DNA of 40,882 nucleotides, taken from Collinsella sp. Lineage in GTDB: Bacteria; Actinomycetota; Coriobacteriia; Coriobacteriales; Coriobacteriaceae. The stretch's first letter is position 1; each line of letters begins with the position of its first letter. The notes under the pieces are model-generated. The model was not told the origin of the DNA, ran no database searches, and worked only from the letters and a program-made list of their open reading frames with translations. A program made the translations under genes and the position numbers. The DNA lies in the NCBI GenBank assembly GCA_019419555.1, contig DXZR01000020.1, forward strand, positions 1-40,882. Reading direction: 5' to 3'. Shown here piece by piece: positions 16,405 through 25,185 of the stretch.

Positions 16405-17672
16405 GCGAGCTCCTCTTCAAAGTTGTTGATCAGGTTGTTGCCCAAGCGGACGACGGCTGCGCGGGTGCGCTCGTCGGTGGCGGAAAGCGCGGCGTCCTCC
16501 AGCTTGGCGCGAATGAACAGGTCCTCGGCGGCGTTTTGGTCAAGGCCACGGCAGGCGAGATAGAACAGTTGCTCGTCGCGGACGTGGCCGATTGTGGCGC
16601 CGTGGTTGCCGGCGACGTCGTCCTCGTCGCAGAGAATGACGGGAACGGTCTTGTTGTCGACGCCCTTGTTGGCCAAAAGCACCGTCTCGCGCTCGGTGCC
16701 GGTTGCGCCCTTGCAGCCGTGCACGAGGTCGATGGTGCCACGGTAGACCTTCTTGGACGTGCCAGTCAGCACGCCGTTGGCGTCGATCTCGCACTCGGTC
16801 TTGCGACCGCGGTGGCGCAGCTCGTAGTTAAAGTCGCGCACCTGCTCTCGGGCGCCCAGGTAGTCAGTATCGATGGTGACCTTGGCGGTATCGCCCAGCA
16901 GGTCGCCGGCAAGGCCGGTGGCGCTGGCGCCGGCACCCAGGACGGTGTGCTGCACGTTGACGCGCGCGCCCTCGTCCAGGAACAGGCCGGTGTCGTCGAG
17001 CGCGATCCAGCTATCGTCGAGCGTCTGCGTGCAGGTCACGTTGACGGTGGCGTACTCGTGGGCGCACACGCGTAGCACGGATCCCACGACGCCTTGGCCG
17101 GCAACGGGAGAGTCCAGGGCAATAAGCAGATCGAGCGTCGACTGGGGACGGGCGACGACGTCGATGGCGGCGATGGCCGCGGCTGCATCGACACCGCTCA
17201 CGCGCACGGTAACCGTGGCGTGCTTGTATGCGGGCACATCGATGACGATGCGCTTGGTGGCGTGGTCGGCCAAGTAGGTGTAGGCAGCCTCGCCCATGCC
17301 GGTCTCGAAGGCTTCAGCAGGGGAGAGCTCCTCCTCGAGCTTGATGGCACCGGCCTGGTAGATGGAGGTGGCGGGCACGTCAAGCTCGGTCTCGGGCGTG
17401 ATGCGGGCGCGGTCGGCGGCGTCGCCGGGGGCGGAGGCGCGGCGCTCGGGGAAGCGCTCGGCCATGGCGTCCATGGCGGCGTTAAATGCGTCGGCAGCGC
17501 CGCGGAACTGCTCGTCCAAGCCCTCGACCTTAACAGCCTCGGTGGGAGCGGCGGCAAGCTCGTCAGAGAGCTCGAGCTTGGTCTGGTTCATCTTCAGCCA
17601 ACCCCAAGTGGCAGCTGGCATCGCATTGACCTGCTCAAGGGTGGTAGCAGCGGTGTTCGTGGTCTGGTTCAT
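16401..17672 (-). CDS. sufD: SufD, Fe-S scaffold complex subunit
   Basis: 423 residues; partner of SufB and SufC in the SufBC2D complex. The N-terminal half is divergent and Ala-rich; the C-terminal beta-helix part carries the SufD mark NHGATIGHVRDEQLFYLACRGL-like segment (about 375-397), including the conserved His of the cluster-assembly interface. Starts at TAATG, one base overlapping the sufB stop. Fourth to third in a tightly coupled operon. Confidence 0.93.
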   Translation of the reverse strand: MNQTTNTAATTLEQVNAMPAATWGWLKMNQTKLELSDELAAAPTEAVKVEGLDEQFRGAADAFNAAMDAMAERFPERRASAPGDAADRARITPETELDVPATSIYQAGAIKLEEELSPAEAFETGMGEAAYTYLADHATKRIVIDVPAYKHATVTVRVSGVDAAAAIAAIDVVARPQSTLDLLIALDSPVAGQGVVGSVLRVCAHEYATVNVTCTQTLDDSWIALDDTGLFLDEGARVNVQHTVLGAGASATGLAGDLLGDTAKVTIDTDYLGAREQVRDFNYELRHRGRKTECEIDANGVLTGTSKKVYRGTIDLVHGCKGATGTERETVLLANKGVDNKTVPVILCDEDDVAGNHGATIGHVRDEQLFYLACRGLDQNAAEDLFIRAKLEDAALSATDERTRAAVVRLGNNLINNFEEELA

Positions 17673-19084
17673 TATCCGATCGCTCCTTCCATCTCGAGCT
17701 TGATCAGGTTGTTCATCTCGACGGCGTACTCAAGCGGCAGCTCCTTGGAGACCGGGTTGGCAAAGCCGTTGACGATCATGGTGCGGGCCTCTTCCTCCGA
17801 GATGCCGCGGCTCATCAGGTAGAACACCTTGTCGTCGCCGATGCGGCCGATGGTGGCCTCGTGGCCGATGTCGACGTTCTTGGCGCGGATGTCCATGGCC
17901 GGAATAGTGTCGGAGCGGCTCTGGTCGTCGAGCATGAGCGACTGGCAGCTCACGGTTGCCTTGGAGCCCTCGGCCTTGGGCGTGGCCACGATAGAGCTAC
18001 GGAAGGTCTGGATGCCGCCGCTCTTGGAGATGCCCTTGGTCTCGACGGTTGCCGAGGTCTCGGGCGCGTTGAGTACGACCTTACAGCCGGTATCGAGGTT
18101 CTGGCCGGCGCCGGCAAAGGTGATGCCGGTAAAGCTCGAGCGGGCGCCGCGGCCGTTGAGCACGCTCATGGGGTAGAGATAACCCACATGGCTGCCGAAG
18201 GAGCCACTGATCCACTCGATGTCGCCGTCCTCGTCCACGCGCGCACGCTTGGTGTTGAGGTTGTACATGTTCTTGGACCAGTTCTCGATGGTCGAGTAGC
18301 GCAGGTGTGCACGCTTGCCCACAAAGAGCTCGACAGCACCGGCGTGGAGGTTGGCCACGTTGTACTTGGGTGCGGAGCAGCCCTCGATAAAGTGCAGGTC
18401 GGCATCGTCCTCGACAATGATGAGCGTGTGCTCAAACTGGCCGGCGCCCTTGGCGTTAAGGCGGAAGTAGCTCTGCAGCGGGAAGTCCAACTTGGTGCCC
18501 TTGGGAACGTAGACAAACGAGCCGCCCGACCACACGGCGCCGTGCAGGGCCGCAAACTTGTGGTCGGTGGGCGGGATGAGCGTCATGAATTTCTCGTGGA
18601 TGAGCGGCTCCCACTGCGGATCGTGCAGGGCTTCCTCAATACCGGAGTAGACGATGCCCATCTTGGACGCCGTGTCCTGCATGTTGTGGTAGACCAGCTC
18701 GGAGTCGTACTGCGCGCCGACGCCCGCCAGGTAGCTGCGCTCGGCCTCGGGGATGCCCAAGCGCTCAAAGGTGTTCTTGATGTCGTCGGGCACCGACTCC
18801 CAGTCGTGCTTTTGGTCGGTGTTGGGCTTGACGTAGGTGACGATGTTGTCCATGTCCAGGCCCTCGATGGAGGGGCCCCACGTCGGGTCGGGAAAACGAT
18901 TGAAGATCTCGAGGGACTTGAGGCGCAGGTCGAGCATCCACTGCGGCTCGTCCTTTTTGGCGCTGATCTCGCGCACGATGTCGGGCGTGATGCCGGCGTC
19001 GAGGCGCTCGAATCCCTCCTCGCCATAGGTGAAGTCGTAGAGGCTGCGGTCGATGTCCGCGACCTCGGTGCGGTTCTTGGTCAT
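17672..19084 (-). CDS. sufB: SufB, Fe-S scaffold subunit
   Basis: 470 residues, normal length, no intein. Assembles the nascent cluster in SufBC2D. Conserved blocks: WSGGSFVYVPKGTKLDFPLQ, ADLHFIEGCSAP, VYxx-free region with GCKVVLNAPETSATV, and the C-terminal GHEATIGRIGDDKVFYLMSR. The start has AAAGGGGCG upstream and lies 12 bases after sufC. Confidence 0.96.
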   Translation of the reverse strand: MTKNRTEVADIDRSLYDFTYGEEGFERLDAGITPDIVREISAKKDEPQWMLDLRLKSLEIFNRFPDPTWGPSIEGLDMDNIVTYVKPNTDQKHDWESVPDDIKNTFERLGIPEAERSYLAGVGAQYDSELVYHNMQDTASKMGIVYSGIEEALHDPQWEPLIHEKFMTLIPPTDHKFAALHGAVWSGGSFVYVPKGTKLDFPLQSYFRLNAKGAGQFEHTLIIVEDDADLHFIEGCSAPKYNVANLHAGAVELFVGKRAHLRYSTIENWSKNMYNLNTKRARVDEDGDIEWISGSFGSHVGYLYPMSVLNGRGARSSFTGITFAGAGQNLDTGCKVVLNAPETSATVETKGISKSGGIQTFRSSIVATPKAEGSKATVSCQSLMLDDQSRSDTIPAMDIRAKNVDIGHEATIGRIGDDKVFYLMSRGISEEEARTMIVNGFANPVSKELPLEYAVEMNNLIKLEMEGAIG

Positions 19085-19096
19085 TGCGTCGCCCCT

Positions 19097-19897
19097 TTAC
19101 GCCTGCTGCTCGGCAGCGGCAGACTCGGCCTGGGCGCGCTGCTCGGCGGCCTCGCGCTCGAAGGTCTCAAAGCCGTTCTTGTCGATCCAGGGGATGAGCG
19201 AGGCGTCGTCCTCGCGCACGATGTGGCCCTTGACCATAACGTGGACGCGGTCGACATCCAGGTGCTCCAAAATGCGCGTGTTGTGCGTGATGATGAGCAT
19301 GGAGCCGTCGCAGCTCTTGCGATACGCGTCCATGCCGTGGCTGACGGTGGACAGGGCGTCGACGTCCAGGCCGGAGTCAGTCTCGTCCAGGATGGCGAGC
19401 TTGGGCTGCAGCAGCAAAAGCTGGAGCATCTCGACCTTCTTCTTCTCGCCGCCCGAGAAGCCCACGCCCAGCTCACGGTTGAGGTAGGCGGTATCCATGT
19501 TGAGCTCGGCCGCGAGCTCCTTGACGCGGCGGCGGAACTCCTTACCCTTCATCTCCAGGCCGGGGCGGCCGGCGATGCTGGCGCGCAAAAAGCTCGACAG
19601 CGGCACGCCGGGGATCTCGACCGGTGCTTGGAAGCTCAGGAACAGGCCGGCGCGCGAGCGCTTGTCGGTGGTGAGCTCGGTGATGTCCTGGCCGTCAAAG
19701 ACGATACGGCCGTCGTTGACCGTGTAGACGGGGTCGCCCATGACCAGGTGGCCGAGGGTGGACTTGCCGGCGCCGTTGGGACCCATCAACACGTGGGTCT
19801 CGCCGGCGGCGACGTTGAGGCTGACGTTGTGGAGGATGGTCTTCTCGTCCACGGAGGCGGTCAGACCTTCGATGGAAAGCAGCGGATTTGCGCTCAT
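19097..19897 (-). CDS. sufC: SufC, ABC-type ATPase of the Fe-S scaffold
   Basis: 266 residues; drives conformational change in SufBC2D. Walker A GPNGAGKST, Q-loop FLSFQAPVEIPGV, ABC signature GFSGGEKKKVEML and Walker B LAILDETDSGLD are all seen, with the H-loop in IITHNTRIL. The ATG at 19897 is chosen because GAGAGGGAC stands ahead; the in-frame ATG at 19927 has no ribosome site. First gene of the operon. The C-terminal 25 residues are Glu/Ala-rich and probably disordered. Confidence 0.96.
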   Translation of the reverse strand: MSANPLLSIEGLTASVDEKTILHNVSLNVAAGETHVLMGPNGAGKSTLGHLVMGDPVYTVNDGRIVFDGQDITELTTDKRSRAGLFLSFQAPVEIPGVPLSSFLRASIAGRPGLEMKGKEFRRRVKELAAELNMDTAYLNRELGVGFSGGEKKKVEMLQLLLLQPKLAILDETDSGLDVDALSTVSHGMDAYRKSCDGSMLIITHNTRILEHLDVDRVHVMVKGHIVREDDASLIPWIDKNGFETFEREAAEQRAQAESAAAEQQA

Positions 19898-19961
19898 GCT
19901 GTCCCTCTCTGTATATGGTGTACTCATAGGTGTACTAAACCCTAGGAATCTTCTCGGAATA

Positions 19962-19989
19962 AAGTTACTATGGGTTCGGCGTTAGTCAA
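19962..19989 (-). promoter_or_regulatory. probable suf operon promoter
   Basis: On the minus strand TTGACT (19989-19984), a 16-base spacer and TAACTT (19967-19962). The transcript would begin about 55 bases before the sufC ATG. Confidence 0.55.
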
Positions 19990-20027
19990 GGGAAAACCCG
20001 ACTAATCCACTCGACTTTTCAAATTCT

Positions 20028-20056
20028 GGGACAAAATAACCTGTTGTGTTTGTCCC
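20028..20056. promoter_or_regulatory. 29-bp inverted repeat, candidate Rrf2 operator 1
   Basis: Half-sites GGGACAAA and TTTGTCCC flank a 13-base centre containing AACCTG. The same layout and length recur at 20072-20100. It lies between the divergent suf operon and rrf2-type gene. Confidence 0.75.
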
Positions 20057-20071
20057 ACTTACTTTAAATTT

Positions 20072-20100
20072 GGGACAAACAAACCTGGTTATGTTGTCCC
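20072..20100. promoter_or_regulatory. 29-bp inverted repeat, candidate Rrf2 operator 2
   Basis: Half-sites GGGACAA and TTGTCCC with an inner palindrome AACC-T-GGTT. Centre-to-centre distance from operator 1 is 44 bp, near four helical turns. It ends 21 bases before the Rrf2 start codon, so binding should affect expression of the regulator itself. Confidence 0.75.
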
Positions 20101-20121
20101 AGATGCGATGGGAGGGTAGGT

Positions 20122-20553
20122 ATGCTCATTTCTTCCAAGGGCCGCTATGCCCTCCGACTGATGATCTATATCGCGGCGCTGGGCGACGCCGAGGGCAAGA
20201 TTGCCTTGCGCGAGGTTGCCGACCGCGAGCGCATTTCGCAGAAGTATCTGGAGCAGCTGGTGCGTCCGCTTATGAAGGCGGACCTGCTTAAGAGCGTGCG
20301 TGGCAAGGGCGGCGGCTACATGATGGGCAAGGACCCGGCCGAGGTGCGTGCCGGCGACATCTTGCGTGCCGTTGAGGGCAGCACGGCTCCGGTGGCGTGC
20401 GATGGCATCGACAACAGCTGCGCCCGCAGTGACTTGTGTTCCACCGTCAAGTTCTGGCGTGGTCTGGATGACGTGATCGAAAAGTACGTCGACGGCGTGA
20501 CGTTGGCCGACCTGGCCGCCGTCCCCGAGATCAACTTTGACATTAAGCTGTAG
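20122..20553 (+). CDS. Rrf2 family regulator with three-cysteine cluster site (IscR/SufR-like)
   Basis: 143 residues. Winged helix-turn-helix near 28-60 (LREVADRERISQKYLEQLVR), the Rrf2 wing GKGGGYMM, then three cysteines at 93, 100 and 106 (C-x6-C-x5-C), close to the spacing that holds a [2Fe-2S] or [4Fe-4S] cluster in IscR and NsrR. Divergent from sufCBDSU with two inverted repeats between, so it most likely senses cluster status and controls suf and itself. GGGAGGGTAGG precedes the ATG. The MNT gene follows after 8 bases. Confidence 0.92.
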   Translation: MLISSKGRYALRLMIYIAALGDAEGKIALREVADRERISQKYLEQLVRPLMKADLLKSVRGKGGGYMMGKDPAEVRAGDILRAVEGSTAPVACDGIDNSCARSDLCSTVKFWRGLDDVIEKYVDGVTLADLAAVPEINFDIKL

Positions 20554-20561
20554 GGCTGCAA

Positions 20562-20849
20562 ATGGCATCTCTCGACAAGGTGTATAAGCAAATCGAAGTT
20601 TTTGCTCGGGAATGTGACGCCGAGACGGTCGTGTTGTTTGGTTCTCGTGCTCGAGGCGACAACTTGCCCAAGAGCGATATTGACATCGCCGTAGCAGGTT
20701 GCCGGGATTTCGGCCGTTTCTCATATTTGATCGAGGAACATCTTGATACTCTTTTAGATGTAGATGTCGTCAATCTCGATGAGCCCTTATCGCAGCAATT
20801 GCTCGATGAAATTGCCAGGGATGGTGTGATTCTGTATGAAAAAATATGA
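20562..20849 (+). CDS. MNT-type nucleotidyltransferase antitoxin (MntA-like)
   Basis: 95 residues. Minimal nucleotidyltransferase: VVLFGSRARGDN (GSRARG at 27-32) and the catalytic pair D39/D41 in KSDIDIAV. In MntA/HepT (type VII) systems this protein neutralises the HEPN partner by adding AMP to a tyrosine. It overlaps the next gene by 14 bases and starts 8 bases after the Rrf2 gene, so it may share that transcript. Confidence 0.88.
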   Translation: MASLDKVYKQIEVFARECDAETVVLFGSRARGDNLPKSDIDIAVAGCRDFGRFSYLIEEHLDTLLDVDVVNLDEPLSQQLLDEIARDGVILYEKI

Positions 20850-21255
20850 GAACTTTGCCAGCGCCTTGGCGAATCTTGAGGATGCGCCCAATCAGGATCT
20901 TAACAATGATTTTGTTCAGAGTGGATTGATTAATAAGTTCAATCTTCAATTTGAACTGAGCTGGAAGCTCCTTAAGCGTCTGCTCGAGTATGAGGGCGCC
21001 ACGCTTGCCGCGTCGGGGTCTCCTCGTGCCATCTTGAAGGAGTCCTACCGATTCTACGACTTTATTGATGAGGCAGCCTGGCTGGATATGCTCAGAGACC
21101 GCAATACGAACGTCCATATCTACGACAACAAGCTCGCTCAAGATTTGATTCAGCGCATCTTGAACGTCTATATTCCCGCTTTCTGTCAGTTGAGAGACGG
21201 GCTGACGAAACGTTACGGCGAGCTTCTGTTGGCGCCCGACGACCAGTTTGTCTAA
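20836..21255 (+). CDS. HEPN toxin, HI0074/HepT-like
   Basis: 139 residues, all helical, of the nucleotidyltransferase-substrate-binding HI0074 type. The RNase-type motif Rx4H is present as R89-NTNV-H94, with a tyrosine two residues on (Y96), the expected target of MNT-mediated modification. FELSWKLLKRLLEYEG is the family block. It pairs with the upstream MNT gene. The G+C content is lower than in the suf genes, suggesting acquisition. Confidence 0.88.
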   Translation: MKKYENFASALANLEDAPNQDLNNDFVQSGLINKFNLQFELSWKLLKRLLEYEGATLAASGSPRAILKESYRFYDFIDEAAWLDMLRDRNTNVHIYDNKLAQDLIQRILNVYIPAFCQLRDGLTKRYGELLLAPDDQFV

Positions 21256-21383
21256 TTCCTTAAGATTTCGCGGAGGGTTGTTGCCGTTTACCGAGGGGTT
21301 GTTGTGCAACAACGGGCGAGCTGCAATACTTATTTTTATCTTTGCAAACTGAACTTTAACTACACCAATGCAGGGAGGATCTT

Positions 21384-23162
21384 ATGCAGCCCAAGCATTC
21401 TGCGATTGTCGCGGGTCTGACGCTGGCGCTTTCGTTTGGCGCCGTTTCCGCGCCGGCACCCGCCGCTGCCGAGGAGCCCACGCCGGGCGTTGCCTCGGAT
21501 GCCACCGATATCGATAAGGGCCTTTACACCCAACAGTCCTTCTCGGGCGTGCTGAGGTCGGTCCAGGGCGTTTCGTTTGTCAACGTGACTCCCGAGATGA
21601 AGTACTTCACCAAATATGAGAGCCATGGCAACTATAACCAGGGCTTTTCGTATGGTGACGGCTACAACGCGCTGGGCTATTACCAGTTCGACCGCCGTTG
21701 GTCGCTCATTCCGTTTATGAAGCAGGTCTACAACTACAGCCCCGAAAAATACAGCATGCTCAAGGATGCGATTGATCGCGGCAGCGAGATTTCCAACGCG
21801 AACAATCCCATGTCCGAGAACGGTCAGCTCACCGAGCTGGGCCGTATCGCGCAGGAGGCTTTCCAGGGTGCTTACAACACCGATCCTGTTGAGTTCTCAG
21901 CACTTCAAGATGCCTATGCGTACAACTCGTACTATGCGGTGACCGAGGCGTGGCTCAAGAGCGGCCTGGGTATTGATATTTCGGGCCGCGCCGATTGCGT
22001 CAAGGGCATGGTGTGGAGCATTACCAACATGTGCGGCACTGGTGGCTGCAGGGACTTTTTCCGCTGGGCGAATCTTTCCAACGATATGTCCGACCGCGAG
22101 TTTGTGATGGCGCTCTCCAATAGCGTGGTCAACAATGTCGCCACCAAGTTTTCAAGTCAGCCCCAGTATCATGAGGGCTGGAAGAATCGTTATAAAAATG
22201 AGCTGAAGGACTGCTTGGTTTTTATCGCCGAGGATGAGGCTGCCGCTGCGACGCCCGTGCAGCCTGAGCCTACGCCGGCGCCCTCGCCGACACCTGATTC
22301 GAATGACGACTCGAGTGACGATGCCAACGATGACAGGATGGATGCGCCCTCGACCGATGCTGACGGTAATGGCTCTGCTGGTGGCACTACCAATGACGGC
22401 TCTACCTCGAACGGCTCCGATTCGAACGGCCCTGCTGCGGGCGATTCGTCTTCAAACTCTGCCGGCAATACGAACAGCGCCGCCTCTGGTTCGACCGACG
22501 CTGACTCCTCTAACTCATCCACCGGCTCGAGCGATTCGTCCGTTGGCATCGGCTCTAACAACGGCTCTGGCTCTGACGCAACCCCTGATTCCGATGCTTC
22601 CAAGGACGACTTGAATAAGGCACCGGACGCTCCCGTTGCTTCGCCGGACAAGAAGCCCTCTTTCTCCGTGCAGCTTGGTTCTACGCTGGGCTCTTCGCTG
22701 ATGGCTGGCGTCAATAACGGTTCGACCCAGAACAAGGACAACTCTGATCAGGCTTCCACGGAAAAGACCGAAGCCTCAAAGGGCGACTCCAAGGACAAGG
22801 CTTCCGAGAAGACCGAATCCGATAAGGGTTCTAGCCCTGAGGAGAAGGACGACAAATTCGCTCAGAAGAAGGACGAGAGCAAGACCGAGGGCGAAAAGAA
22901 ACAGTCCGAAGACGACGACAAGAGCGGTGCTGACAACCAAGTCCAGGAGCAAAATGACTCCAAAACGGTGACCACCACGACCACGACGACTACAACTACC
23001 AAGTCCTCGGGCGGCAACATGCCCAAGACGGGCGATCTGATTGTGATGGCGAGCCTTGCCAGCGCGAGCTTGGCCACACTGGGCGCTACGTCTATCGTAA
23101 GTGGTAAGCATAAGCTCGATCAGCAGAAGAAGGCTTCTGGGGAGGACGGCTCGGAGGAGTAG
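21384..23162 (+). CDS. secreted cell-wall-anchored protein with lysozyme-like domain
   Basis: 592 residues. Signal peptide at 1-29 (hydrophobic, ending APAAAEE). Region about 58-260 has KYESHGNYNQGF, then NALGYYQFDRRWSLIPFM, a pattern of lysozyme/transglycosylase-like folds; Glu in KYES is the natural candidate for the catalytic acid. A Pro/Thr stretch (PEPTPAPSPTP), a long Ser/Asn/Asp/Gly region, a Lys/Glu/Asp-rich region and a run of ten threonines follow. The end has MPKTGD (546-551), a hydrophobic segment and a basic tail (KHKLDQQKK), that is, a sortase signal with Met in the place of Leu. AGGGAGGA precedes the ATG. Likely acts on the wall or in surface remodelling; the activity is inferred. 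Confidence 0.82.
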   Translation: MQPKHSAIVAGLTLALSFGAVSAPAPAAAEEPTPGVASDATDIDKGLYTQQSFSGVLRSVQGVSFVNVTPEMKYFTKYESHGNYNQGFSYGDGYNALGYYQFDRRWSLIPFMKQVYNYSPEKYSMLKDAIDRGSEISNANNPMSENGQLTELGRIAQEAFQGAYNTDPVEFSALQDAYAYNSYYAVTEAWLKSGLGIDISGRADCVKGMVWSITNMCGTGGCRDFFRWANLSNDMSDREFVMALSNSVVNNVATKFSSQPQYHEGWKNRYKNELKDCLVFIAEDEAAAATPVQPEPTPAPSPTPDSNDDSSDDANDDRMDAPSTDADGNGSAGGTTNDGSTSNGSDSNGPAAGDSSSNSAGNTNSAASGSTDADSSNSSTGSSDSSVGIGSNNGSGSDATPDSDASKDDLNKAPDAPVASPDKKPSFSVQLGSTLGSSLMAGVNNGSTQNKDNSDQASTEKTEASKGDSKDKASEKTESDKGSSPEEKDDKFAQKKDESKTEGEKKQSEDDDKSGADNQVQEQNDSKTVTTTTTTTTTTKSSGGNMPKTGDLIVMASLASASLATLGATSIVSGKHKLDQQKKASGEDGSEE

Positions 23163-23194
23163 CCTCTCGGTTGCCAGATAACTAAAGAATCGGG

Positions 23195-23229
23195 ACGGGG
23201 TCCGGTGCGAATGCGTCGGGCCCCGTTTT
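23195..23229 (+). terminator. terminator after the surface protein gene
   Basis: A 10-bp stem with one wobble (23195-23204 with 23217-23226), 12-base loop, then TTTTG. Confidence 0.85.
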
Positions 23230-23364
23230 GTTGTGCAACGATTAGTTGTGCCCCCTCACACCTCTTGGGACTACCGTTGCCCGATATGTTCGCGCGGCGA
23301 CATCGGTACATGCGATGCGGTCATTACAATTGGCATCGTGCTGCGATTTAGGGGGAACGTTTTG

Positions 23365-25161
23365 GTGTCTGAACAGGCAAATGTTGATTGTGCTGCTGGC
23401 TTTGGCGTGCGCTTGATCGGCTGTGCCGACGATGCGGTTTTGCCCATTGGCATACACGGCTATGCGGAGGCCCTTGGTTGCTGCGTGCTGGTTGACAAGA
23501 CCATGTTTATTGCCGATGTGTTGGACTGCGACGCGTCCGTTGTGGTGTGCTGTCGACCCGAGGGTTTTGGCAAGAGCATGAACTTGTCGATGCTCAGGGC
23601 TTTTCTGGAGCGTCCTGCGGTCGGTCGCGCCGGTCGGAGCTCGTTTGCCGATGCTCAGATTTGGGATGCAGGCGGCGGGCGTTATCGGGATGAGTATGCT
23701 TGCTATCCGGTGATATCGCTGGACTTTTCTGGCGCTACGAGGCGTGGCCCCGCTGTTGCCGGTGTCGTGCGCGATGTCCTTTCGGGCGAGTGCGCTCGCT
23801 TGTTGGCGCTCTTGGGGGCTCCGGATTTAGCTCGAGATAAGGTGCGTCACATCGAACGCGTCGCGCGCGGCGTGGCGAGCGCGGACGAGGTTGACTCGGT
23901 GCTCGGTGTGCTCATAGAGCTGCTGGAGATGGCCTGCGATGAGCAGGTTGTATTGCTCGTTGATGGGTACGACGCGGCGTGGTTGGGCCGTGCGAGCGCG
24001 AGGGGCGCTTCCGGCGCCGATTCGGCGGATCTATTTGATCGCGTGCTTTTCGAGGCCATTGCCACTGCGGGCGATTCGTTGCGGCTGACGTGTCTGATGG
24101 GGGAGTGTCCCCGTCCTGCTGAAGCGGCGCTTTCTTTGCATGGCTGCTCGTATTGTCTGACGACGCCGCTTTCGACCTGGCGTGACCGTTGGTTCGGCTT
24201 TTCGGATGCCGAGGTTCAGGCTCTGTTGAATCATGCTGGGCGCGAGGAATACCTGGATGATGCGCGTGAATGGCTCGAGGGATATCGGTTTGGTAGGGTC
24301 TATTGCTCGAGTCCGGCGCGTGCGATCGGTTTTCTGGACCGAGGCTGCACGGCGCCTGTACGCGCCGATTTGTATGGGTATGCGGATTGCCTGAGTAGGG
24401 TAGTTGCCGGGTGGAATCTCGACCGCCTTTCGGTCTTGTTTGATTTGCTCGAGGCCCATGGGTGTGCTGAGGTCCCGCTTTGTTTGGGCACTGCAGAGCC
24501 AGATGTCTCGCCTGACGATAGCATGTGGACAGCGCTGTATCTGTCTGGTTTTCTCACGACGGATATGACTGAGGAGCCAGAGCATGGCGATCGTCTCCGT
24601 GCTTTGCGATTGCCCAATAAAGAGCTTCGCCAGGCCTTGCGTCTAGTGATTGTTGAGTGGTTTGAGTGCGCTGCCGAAGACATTCGAGACGTCGATGCGT
24701 TTCGCGACGGGCTGTGCCATGGGAACGAGGACACCGTGAGGCGGGCGCTAAGCCGCATCTTGGGAGATGCGGGAATCGGTGCGACCGACCCAGATACACC
24801 GCTGCCATATCACCTACTCTTGCAAGGACTCTGCTTTGGATTGCCGGGCTATGCCAATCCTGCTTCGAGGCGAAAGTGTGGCGCGGATCGCTGGGACATC
24901 CAGGTTTTTCCTACGGGCGCCGTGTTTGACATAGCCGATACGATCGGTATGCTCGATGAACGTCCGCTGATAACGATCAACATGATGTATGACCCCGATG
25001 TGGATGCGCTGGGGTTGGAATTGCTGGCCGTGCAGTCGCTACTCGACATAGAGCGCGACGGCATCGACGAAATCCGTGTACCACGCCCCGGCGTGGGTCG
25101 CATGCGCTGGGGGTTCGGTTTTGATGGGCAGCATGTGGCTACGGTGTGCCAGCGGCTTTAA
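23365..25161 (+). CDS. AAA-ATPase-like protein with degenerate PD-(D/E)XK end
   Basis: 598 residues. The N-terminus matches the AAA-ATPase_like (DUF1703-linked) family: VLVDKTMFIADVL, then CRPEGFGKSMNLSMLRAFLE, where GFGKS (67-71) is the P-loop, with VVLLVDGYD as the Walker B. In the family the C-terminus is a PD-(D/E)XK nuclease. Here the first acidic position survives (RWDIQVFP, about 511) but the E-x-K strand reads LITINMMYD, so the nuclease is probably inactive. GTG at 23365 is chosen since AGGGGGAA lies 8 bases before it; the frame is open 44 codons further. Members are abundant in gut bacteria and their role is unknown. Codon use is like the neighbours. Confidence 0.75.
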   Translation: MSEQANVDCAAGFGVRLIGCADDAVLPIGIHGYAEALGCCVLVDKTMFIADVLDCDASVVVCCRPEGFGKSMNLSMLRAFLERPAVGRAGRSSFADAQIWDAGGGRYRDEYACYPVISLDFSGATRRGPAVAGVVRDVLSGECARLLALLGAPDLARDKVRHIERVARGVASADEVDSVLGVLIELLEMACDEQVVLLVDGYDAAWLGRASARGASGADSADLFDRVLFEAIATAGDSLRLTCLMGECPRPAEAALSLHGCSYCLTTPLSTWRDRWFGFSDAEVQALLNHAGREEYLDDAREWLEGYRFGRVYCSSPARAIGFLDRGCTAPVRADLYGYADCLSRVVAGWNLDRLSVLFDLLEAHGCAEVPLCLGTAEPDVSPDDSMWTALYLSGFLTTDMTEEPEHGDRLRALRLPNKELRQALRLVIVEWFECAAEDIRDVDAFRDGLCHGNEDTVRRALSRILGDAGIGATDPDTPLPYHLLLQGLCFGLPGYANPASRRKCGADRWDIQVFPTGAVFDIADTIGMLDERPLITINMMYDPDVDALGLELLAVQSLLDIERDGIDEIRVPRPGVGRMRWGFGFDGQHVATVCQRL

Positions 25162-25185
25162 GCGCCGAGGTGTTTCCGGCTTCCG

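Noticed and set aside
17861..19945. 694-codon frame antisense to sufB and sufC
   Set aside because: A shadow of well-identified suf genes; no ribosome site and no recognisable domain.
22261..23005. Tandem DNA repeat in the surface protein gene
   Set aside because: It is low-complexity coding (Ser/Asn/Asp, Lys/Glu, Thr run) without exact repeat units.
21300..23162. Prophage endolysin
   Set aside because: No phage genes are near, and the signal peptide and sorting signal point to a host surface protein.
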